A stretch of DNA of 10,741 nt, taken from assembly GCA_033791445.1 (NCBI GenBank), contig JASJGS010000150.1:1-10741 (forward strand). Reading direction: 5' to 3'. The notes beneath the pieces are model-generated. The model made no database searches. It was not told the origin of the DNA and saw nothing but the letters and a program-made list of their open reading frames with translations. Position numbers and translations under genes: made by a program. Below, in pieces: positions 5,847-10,741 of the stretch. The DNA comes from JANTGF01 sp033791445 (GTDB taxonomy: Bacteria > Bacteroidota > Bacteroidia > Bacteroidales > VadinHA17). Positions within the stretch are counted from its first letter, which is position 1, and each line of letters opens with the position of its first letter.

Positions 5847-8045
5847 TTAAAACTCAACTGTATTCCAGCCATGTTCCAGGGGAATACTATTTTGTTTGGG
5901 TGAAAGCAAATTGCCATTTAAAAAAATCTCATTGTACTCCGTTTTTTCAAGTGGTAAAACAAAGCGGACCTGCATATTTGCCGGAATTTTCACGCTATAA
6001 AGTCTCGTATTCTTAGAAGTCAATTCATATTTGGCTTCAATAGGACCCCGGATGGTTGGAAATTTTATTTCACTAAAGGTCAATGGCCCCAATTGTGGCT
6101 GAATTACAGCTTCTGCAAAGCCTGGTTTTGAGGGTTGGATTCCCCACAGTTGCCGGGGTATAATATTGGCTGGAACAGCACCCCAGGCATGATTCCAGTC
6201 AGCATTAGGTTTGTACTTCATATCCCATGCTTCCATTGTTATGGTAGAGCCGGTTTTTATCATATTCCACCAGCTGCGATCATGCGTGGCAGTTAATAAA
6301 TCATATGCATAGGCCTCCTCCCCTGCATTATACAAACCTTCAAGTAAATGCTGGGCACCATAAACACTGCAGGCCATGCCTCTTGACTTTATAAATTCAA
6401 TAACACTGTGTTCGTATTCATCTGGAACCAAACCCACCGCCAGGGGAAGCATATTGGCGTGCAAAGAGGAATGATTTGAACCTTCTCCATCGACATAAAC
6501 ACCTTTTTGAGGATTAAATAACACTTCATTGATTGTCAACTTTACTTTTTGTGCCAATTCCTGAAAATATATAGAGTCCTCTTTCTCTTTTAGTACTCCT
6601 GCTATTTCCGACATCAGGTTAAGGTTCCAGTAATAAAATGAATTAACTACTGTATTTATCTCTAGCATATCATAGCCGTCCCTCTCCCCTGCCGGTTTGG
6701 CCAGGTCCCATCCGGTATCTTGCTGCCCGGGAGGCCAGTCAACCAGATCACGAAGTTTCTCATCGGGATTATTAAAGCCAATTTTATGCATGTATTCTGG
6801 TGTCAATTTATCTGAATAAACAGAAATCAGGCCATCCTGGCGAGCCAGGAAATGCAGGGTTTTAAGCTTTAGATTATCATAATAGACTTGTATGGATTCT
6901 GAGTTACCGGTATATAAATAATCGGTATAAAACATGGGGACAGTATGTAATATCCATTCCGTAGGCCAGGTAGGATTGTGGATAAAATATTCATTGGTTC
7001 TTCGAGCCATAGAATATTCCCTGTCTGCACAATAATGACCCAATTGATTGATATAAGCATCGCCTTCGTAGGGAATTCTTTCCCTGTCTCCGTCAATGTA
7101 AAGGCCTGTAAACGAGGTGGCCTTCATACTATATTTACAAATTTCCCAGATTTGATTTAACAGGGTATCGGAACTATTGAAATAACTAGTCTGATCATCA
7201 AAGTAATACGAATAAACTCTTTGAAAAACACTCTCAGTGCTAAGCTCTACCGGGCTTTTTTCTATTTCAGCATAACGAAATGGAAGAATTACACCCATAG
7301 AATCCGGCAATAGGATTGCTTTCCCTCCTGTATTTCTTTCATTGGCAGGTAGATGCAAGATGTAATCAGTTTGGTCAGGACTCACTACAAGCCTTGTTTT
7401 TCGATACCGAACTGAACCTCCGGGATCCCGATCGATGGTATTTTTTGCATTCAGTTTCTCACCCAAATGAACGATTAGATTTGCTTCCTTTTCAGTTTCG
7501 ATATGCAAAATAATAGTACCAAATCCATCTTTACCAAAATCATAAAGGAAATGACCCTTTGAAAGCTTATCAATTGATACGGCTTTATTAATTGAGGTTT
7601 GAAAACTATTGCTGGTGCTAACATAATCAGCGAAACTACCCGTTTTAAAATGCTGTATTTCAGAATACAGGCTTGACTGGTCGTTTTTATCCCAAATTCG
7701 CACCTTCCAATAGTAATCCGAACCTTCCCGCAAATCCTCACCCCTATACTCAAGCTCCGTTGACCTATTCCCAATTCGTTTTCCACTATCCCAATAATCT
7801 GCTTTTCCATTTTGAAGCTTTTCAGTTGAGGAAGCAAGCAGAATCTGCCAGGCGGTTTGCTCAATGGCCCTATCAGGTACAATCCATGAAAATTCAGGCT
7901 TACTATCATGAATTTTAACACTACCCGGCTCACGAATAAATTCAGTCATTAAACCCCACGGCATATTATCTTCAACTTGAGTTCCTGAAAGGCTGAGCAG
8001 ACAAATGAAGATTATTGCCCCAAGTCCGATTATTCTATTTTTCAT
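5847..8045 (-). CDS. Secreted GH78 family alpha-L-rhamnosidase
   Basis: Predicted to release terminal L-rhamnose from plant or microbial glycans or glycosides in the periplasm or outside the cell. It has 732 residues. Residues 1 to about 21 form a hydrophobic signal peptide without a clear lipobox. An Ig-like N-terminal domain (about 33-135, ending WKVRIWDKND...) resembles that of GH78 enzymes. A beta-sandwich follows at about 165-265 (FLYDFGKDGFGTI), then an (alpha/alpha)6 barrel and a C-terminal beta domain from about 640. Candidate catalytic residues are E322 and D329 in DGDRERIPYEGDA (318-330) and E605 in TMEAWD, matching the acid and base regions of the family. It is shorter than typical 900-1000-residue GH78 enzymes and appears to lack the extra N-terminal carbohydrate-binding sandwich. 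It starts 9 nt after the aminotransferase stop, so the two are probably cotranscribed. Confidence 0.9.
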   Translation of the reverse strand: MKNRIIGLGAIIFICLLSLSGTQVEDNMPWGLMTEFIREPGSVKIHDSKPEFSWIVPDRAIEQTAWQILLASSTEKLQNGKADYWDSGKRIGNRSTELEYRGEDLREGSDYYWKVRIWDKNDQSSLYSEIQHFKTGSFADYVSTSNSFQTSINKAVSIDKLSKGHFLYDFGKDGFGTIILHIETEKEANLIVHLGEKLNAKNTIDRDPGGSVRYRKTRLVVSPDQTDYILHLPANERNTGGKAILLPDSMGVILPFRYAEIEKSPVELSTESVFQRVYSYYFDDQTSYFNSSDTLLNQIWEICKYSMKATSFTGLYIDGDRERIPYEGDAYINQLGHYCADREYSMARRTNEYFIHNPTWPTEWILHTVPMFYTDYLYTGNSESIQVYYDNLKLKTLHFLARQDGLISVYSDKLTPEYMHKIGFNNPDEKLRDLVDWPPGQQDTGWDLAKPAGERDGYDMLEINTVVNSFYYWNLNLMSEIAGVLKEKEDSIYFQELAQKVKLTINEVLFNPQKGVYVDGEGSNHSSLHANMLPLAVGLVPDEYEHSVIEFIKSRGMACSVYGAQHLLEGLYNAGEEAYAYDLLTATHDRSWWNMIKTGSTITMEAWDMKYKPNADWNHAWGAVPANIIPRQLWGIQPSKPGFAEAVIQPQLGPLTFSEIKFPTIRGPIEAKYELTSKNTRLYSVKIPANMQVRFVLPLEKTEYNEIFLNGNLLSPKQNSIPLEHGWNTVEF

Positions 8046-8054
8046 ATATGTGTG

Positions 8055-9167
8055 TCAATTATTTTTTTCATTAAGGTAGTCTTCAAACAAAGAAATTGCT
8101 TCTGGAAAATTCTTTCTTCCGAAACCTATCCTTACACATTTCCTGTCAAAATCATATACATCAGAGGGAAGCAACATAACTCCCTTTTTTTCAATCAGGT
8201 CGAGGCAAAAATCGTGAATAGTTCCATTCACTTTGAGTTCCGGAAATGATATAGTACCAGCCAATGGTTTTCTCCATTTAAATAAGTTTTCATTCCTGGC
8301 TAAAAAATCCTCTGCGATCTCAAGATTGTGCTGAATTATATGCAGGTTCCGTTCAATAATTTGATTTTTGTTTTGCAGGGCAATAATGCCTAATATCTCA
8401 CTTGGTGCACTGGAACATATTGTAGTATAGTCTTTATATGCAGCAATTTCTGCCAACATATTTATATTCTTGGTAGTTAACCAGCCAATTCTTAAGCCTG
8501 GGAGTGCAAAAGTTTTGGAGAGGCCAAATAATGAAATACCATTTTCATAAATTTCACTCACCGATGGCAATCTGTCTGCGGAATCATATTCAAGGAAGCG
8601 ATACATTTCATCTGAAAAAACTACAATATTCTTTTCGCGGGCCAGGCTAACAATTTGTTTTAAATCACCTGGAGTAATAGTTTCGCCTGTTGGATTATGT
8701 GGGAAATTTATTACAATAAGCTTTGTTTTATCACTAATTTGCTTGAATAAATCTTCCAACTTAAAACACATCTCTTCATTGGGTGTCCATTTCGATACTT
8801 TGCATTTATTGCTTATCGCAATTTCATACAAGGACTGATAACCGGGGAAAGTAGTGATGACATGATCTCCTTCATTGAGCAATGAATTCATTGCAATGTA
8901 AATTCCCTCTTCAGGAGTGCAAACCAGCATCTCCTCCGATGAAATATTAGGATAGAGTTTGGAAATTTCCTCTCGCAAAATTGGATTGCCCATCGAATCG
9001 GTATAAGCCAGCTTTAGCTCCTCCCATAGCCTGGAAGATTCTTCATGGGCCATGGATAGCAAATCTTTCATTGCCAAAGGCTCACAATCAGAACAACTTA
9101 GAAGAAAAGGAGTGTTAAACTCATATTGTGCAAAATACCGTTCAAGTTTAAAGGATTCTATCTTCAT
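8055..9167 (-). CDS. Class I/II aminotransferase (PLP-dependent, fold type I)
   Basis: Transfers an amino group between an amino acid and a 2-oxo acid using pyridoxal phosphate; the donor is unknown. It has 370 residues, a little shorter than the 390-400 of aspartate aminotransferases. Seen in the sequence: NPTG (158-161), the cofactor-ring Asp and Tyr in SDEMY (D186, Y189), the Schiff-base lysine K218 in LSKTFALPGLRIGW with R226 for the phosphate, and a C-terminal VRIGFGR likely to hold the substrate-carboxylate arginine. The N-terminus begins with a distinctive RYFAQYEF...LLSCSDCEP block. I recall this block from a widespread group annotated only as aminotransferase and sometimes likened to capreomycidine synthase, so activities other than transamination are possible. 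It is the first gene of a likely two-gene operon with the rhamnosidase and has its own candidate promoter at 9198-9228. Confidence 0.92.
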   Translation of the reverse strand: MKIESFKLERYFAQYEFNTPFLLSCSDCEPLAMKDLLSMAHEESSRLWEELKLAYTDSMGNPILREEISKLYPNISSEEMLVCTPEEGIYIAMNSLLNEGDHVITTFPGYQSLYEIAISNKCKVSKWTPNEEMCFKLEDLFKQISDKTKLIVINFPHNPTGETITPGDLKQIVSLAREKNIVVFSDEMYRFLEYDSADRLPSVSEIYENGISLFGLSKTFALPGLRIGWLTTKNINMLAEIAAYKDYTTICSSAPSEILGIIALQNKNQIIERNLHIIQHNLEIAEDFLARNENLFKWRKPLAGTISFPELKVNGTIHDFCLDLIEKKGVMLLPSDVYDFDRKCVRIGFGRKNFPEAISLFEDYLNEKNN

Positions 9168-9197
9168 TACTTATTTTCCTATAGTTGTAATAAAATA

Positions 9198-9228
9198 GAA
9201 AAGTAATAAATCTTAGTATTTCTGGCAA
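9198..9228 (-). promoter_or_regulatory. Candidate Bacteroidota-type promoter for the aminotransferase-rhamnosidase pair
   Basis: On the minus strand TTG (9228-9226) is followed after 20 nt by TACTTTTC (9205-9198), which matches TAnnTTTG at seven of eight positions. A start near 9192 would give a leader of about 25 nt before the ATG at 9167. The -33 element lies inside a small inverted repeat, TGGCA (9223-9227) and TGCCA (9236-9240), which could be a regulator site. Confidence 0.4.
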
Positions 9229-9252
9229 TTTATAATGCCACGAATAAAGGAT

Positions 9253-9277
9253 TTCCGGATTTGAAACAAATTCGGAA
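9253..9277 (-). terminator. Hairpin downstream of the TPP-enzyme gene, possible terminator
   Basis: TTCCGGATTTG (9253-9263) and CAAATTCGGAA (9267-9277) form an 11-bp stem with a 3-nt loop, 37 nt beyond the stop of the TPP-enzyme gene and upstream of the aminotransferase promoter. In minus-strand RNA one pair is an A-C mismatch. Only a weak T-rich stretch (CCTTTATT) follows, so it is not a textbook intrinsic terminator. Its place between two transcription units fits a termination or RNA-processing role. Confidence 0.35.
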
Positions 9278-9313
9278 GAGTGTGGTTCAATTTATCATTG
9301 AAATATCAAAAGT

Positions 9314-10741
9314 CTAAATCAGATTCACATCGGTTATTATTTCCAATAAGGCGGTTCCCTTATGCTTAAAAATCTGTTTCATTTTCTCTTCCAGTTCGGA
9401 TGCCTTCTCAACCCTTATTCCTAAAGCACCACATCCATTTGCAAATGAAGTAAAATCAGGATTATGTAAATCGGTAGCAAATACTTCAAAACCGCCGGTA
9501 CGTTGTTCTTTTGAAATTTTCCCCAATTCTGAATTATTCAATAGAATGAGTTTTATATTCATATTGTATTTCACTGAGGTGGACAATTCGGCCATATACT
9601 GTGCAAATCCACCATCTCCGGCCACTGCCACAATCGGACGTAATCCTTTTGTTGCAGCCCATGCACCCATGGCTGCTGGAAAAGCGAAGCCAATTGAACC
9701 CAGGTACCCTGACATAAGGAAACTTTGCTTTTTACATTCAAAATATCGACCCAGGGAATAGGCATTGTTCCCTACATCCACACATACAACAGCGTTTTGC
9801 GGAGCCAATCTGGATAAATTATCGAAAACTGCAATTGAACTCACTCCTTCATCCCTGTCTTCAAGCAATCTCTTCTTCTTTTCATCTCGCCAGATGTTCC
9901 AACGTATAGCAACTTCAGGCCGCTGATCCAGGGTTTTTACTGGATTCTTTAATGCATCCTTCAGGAGTTTAACTGAGACTGAAATTTCTCCCAACACCGG
10001 AACATCAATTGGATGAAACTTTGCGAGTGCCAGAGGGTCATAATCCACCTGTATGGTTGGTTTCTTTGAGGTAATACCGGTATGGTGGCTGAAGGAAGCA
10101 CCCAGTACAATCAGCAAATCACATTCGTTCATGAAATACGAAGCCACGGGAGTGCCACTTCTCCCCAAGACACCTGCTGCAAGTGGATGTGTATCAGGAA
10201 TCAAGCCCTTACCCTTAAAAGTAGTCAGTACAGGAGCATTGAGCATTTCAGCGAAGCTGGTTATGGCTTCCATATTAAATCGTGCCCCATGTCCAACAAT
10301 GATTACTGGCCGTTTTGATTCATTTATTTTTTGGATGGCCTTTTCCAGGCTATCCTTTGGAGGAGCTATATGTAAATCTGGCATCCTTCCCTCTGAAGCT
10401 TGAGAGCTTGTTTCACCAGCAGGTATCTCCTGGATTTCATCCGGAAAAGTAAGATGTGAAACGTCTCTTTTTAATATGGAATGCTTAATAGCCAGGCTCA
10501 TCAGTTCCGCATGTTGACTATCACGCTGAACACGATGGTTAAACTCTGCTACCGATTGAAAGGCCAGCACTGTATCCACCTCCTGGAAGTTTCCGGTGCC
10601 GACTACCTGGGTGGCAACCTGTCCAGTAAGTGCAAGTATGGGTGCCCGATCAACCTTAGCATCCCAAAGTCCGGTAAACATATTGGTTGCTCCTGGTCCG
10701 GCAATAGAAAAACAGGCAGCTGGTTTCCCGGTCAATTTACC
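9314..10741 (-). CDS. Thiamine-diphosphate enzyme of the pyruvate oxidase/acetolactate synthase group, N-terminus missing (runs off right edge)
   Basis: Decarboxylates a 2-oxo acid, most likely pyruvate, through TPP. 475 residues are visible; the frame stays open to the edge, so the gene starts outside. About 60-70 residues seem to be missing, including the catalytic glutamate that activates TPP. Visible parts are the end of the pyrimidine-binding domain (SIAGPGATN, LTGQVATQVVGTGNFQEVD), the middle domain (VIIVGHGARF, TTFKGKGLIPDTHP, IVLGASF) and the pyrophosphate-binding domain. The last holds GDGG (9608-9619) and NN (9533-9538), 24 residues apart as in the standard GDG-Xn-NN motif. YLGSIGFAFPAAMGA and a NPDF-type segment after LGKISKEQ resemble pyruvate oxidase (PoxB) more than IlvB, and no ilvN follows, so biosynthetic acetolactate synthase is less likely. 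FAD dependence cannot be decided from sequence alone. Confidence 0.88.
   Translation of the reverse strand, partial: GKLTGKPAACFSIAGPGATNMFTGLWDAKVDRAPILALTGQVATQVVGTGNFQEVDTVLAFQSVAEFNHRVQRDSQHAELMSLAIKHSILKRDVSHLTFPDEIQEIPAGETSSQASEGRMPDLHIAPPKDSLEKAIQKINESKRPVIIVGHGARFNMEAITSFAEMLNAPVLTTFKGKGLIPDTHPLAAGVLGRSGTPVASYFMNECDLLIVLGASFSHHTGITSKKPTIQVDYDPLALAKFHPIDVPVLGEISVSVKLLKDALKNPVKTLDQRPEVAIRWNIWRDEKKKRLLEDRDEGVSSIAVFDNLSRLAPQNAVVCVDVGNNAYSLGRYFECKKQSFLMSGYLGSIGFAFPAAMGAWAATKGLRPIVAVAGDGGFAQYMAELSTSVKYNMNIKLILLNNSELGKISKEQRTGGFEVFATDLHNPDFTSFANGCGALGIRVEKASELEEKMKQIFKHKGTALLEIITDVNLI

Noticed and set aside
7475..7933. Minus-strand 152-codon frame inside the rhamnosidase
   Set aside because: It is a shifted frame of the GH78 gene, which is intact in its own frame with domain signatures throughout.
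2094..8045. Polysaccharide utilisation locus
   Set aside because: The receptor lacks SusC signatures, faces the other strand from the rhamnosidase, is separated from it by an acyl-CoA dehydrogenase, and no SusD or regulator is present.
9314..10735. TTG at 10735 as the start of the TPP-enzyme gene
   Set aside because: The frame is open to the window edge and the domain begins in mid-fold; the true start with the missing pyrimidine-domain residues must lie outside.
9314..10741. Naming the right-edge gene ilvB
   Set aside because: The C-terminal sequence looks closer to pyruvate oxidase, no ilvN or other branched-chain gene follows, and the N-terminus is missing.
1..10741. CRISPR arrays, tRNA or rRNA genes, insertion sequences, toxin-antitoxin or defence genes
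   Set aside because: Coding sequences fill nearly the whole window, and the spacers show no regularly spaced repeats, cloverleaf sequences or transposase remnants.

Overview
The window looks like chromosomal DNA of a member of the Bacteroidota. The reasons are: an outer-membrane TonB-dependent receptor with an N-terminal CarboxypepD_reg-like domain and a LDEV-type TonB-box region; a secreted GH78 alpha-L-rhamnosidase; AT-rich spacers without Shine-Dalgarno sequences; and three candidate promoters of the Bacteroidota type (TTTG/TTG, about 20 nt, TAnnTTTG). The genus cannot be named from the sequence alone.

Layout, left to right. (1) Positions 1-1218, minus strand: the first 406 codons of an indolepyruvate:ferredoxin oxidoreductase alpha subunit (iorA), cut by the left edge, with a good promoter match at 1276-1308. 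(2) 1344-1757, minus: a complete YjbQ/UPF0047 protein. (3) 1758-2093: a divergent spacer of 336 bp that ends in a 59-bp imperfect inverted repeat resembling a dispersed REP-like element. (4) 2094-4556, plus: a TonB-dependent receptor, the only plus-strand gene. (5) 4564-5709, minus: an acyl-CoA dehydrogenase, tail to tail with the receptor and only 7 nt away. (6) 5847-8045, minus: a GH78 family alpha-L-rhamnosidase. (7) 8055-9167, minus: a fold-type I PLP aminotransferase, 9 nt upstream of the rhamnosidase and probably cotranscribed with it. (8) 9314-10741, minus: a thiamine-diphosphate enzyme of the pyruvate oxidase/acetolactate synthase group, missing its N-terminus at the right edge.

How the genes may fit together. 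Several products handle 2-oxo acids, amino acids and acyl-CoA: the aminotransferase (amino acid to 2-oxo acid), IorA (aryl-pyruvate to aryl-acetyl-CoA), the TPP enzyme (2-oxo acid decarboxylation) and the acyl-CoA dehydrogenase. The receptor and the rhamnosidase are envelope or secreted functions for nutrient acquisition. This reads as a general metabolic neighbourhood rather than one dedicated system: promoters and strand changes break it up, there is no SusD partner and no sugar-catabolic gene, and there are no mobile, CRISPR or defence genes. I found no convincing new system. The least ordinary points are the REP-like hairpin immediately before the receptor start, the aminotransferase-rhamnosidase gene pair, and the unusual CPGCGH motif of the IorA protein.
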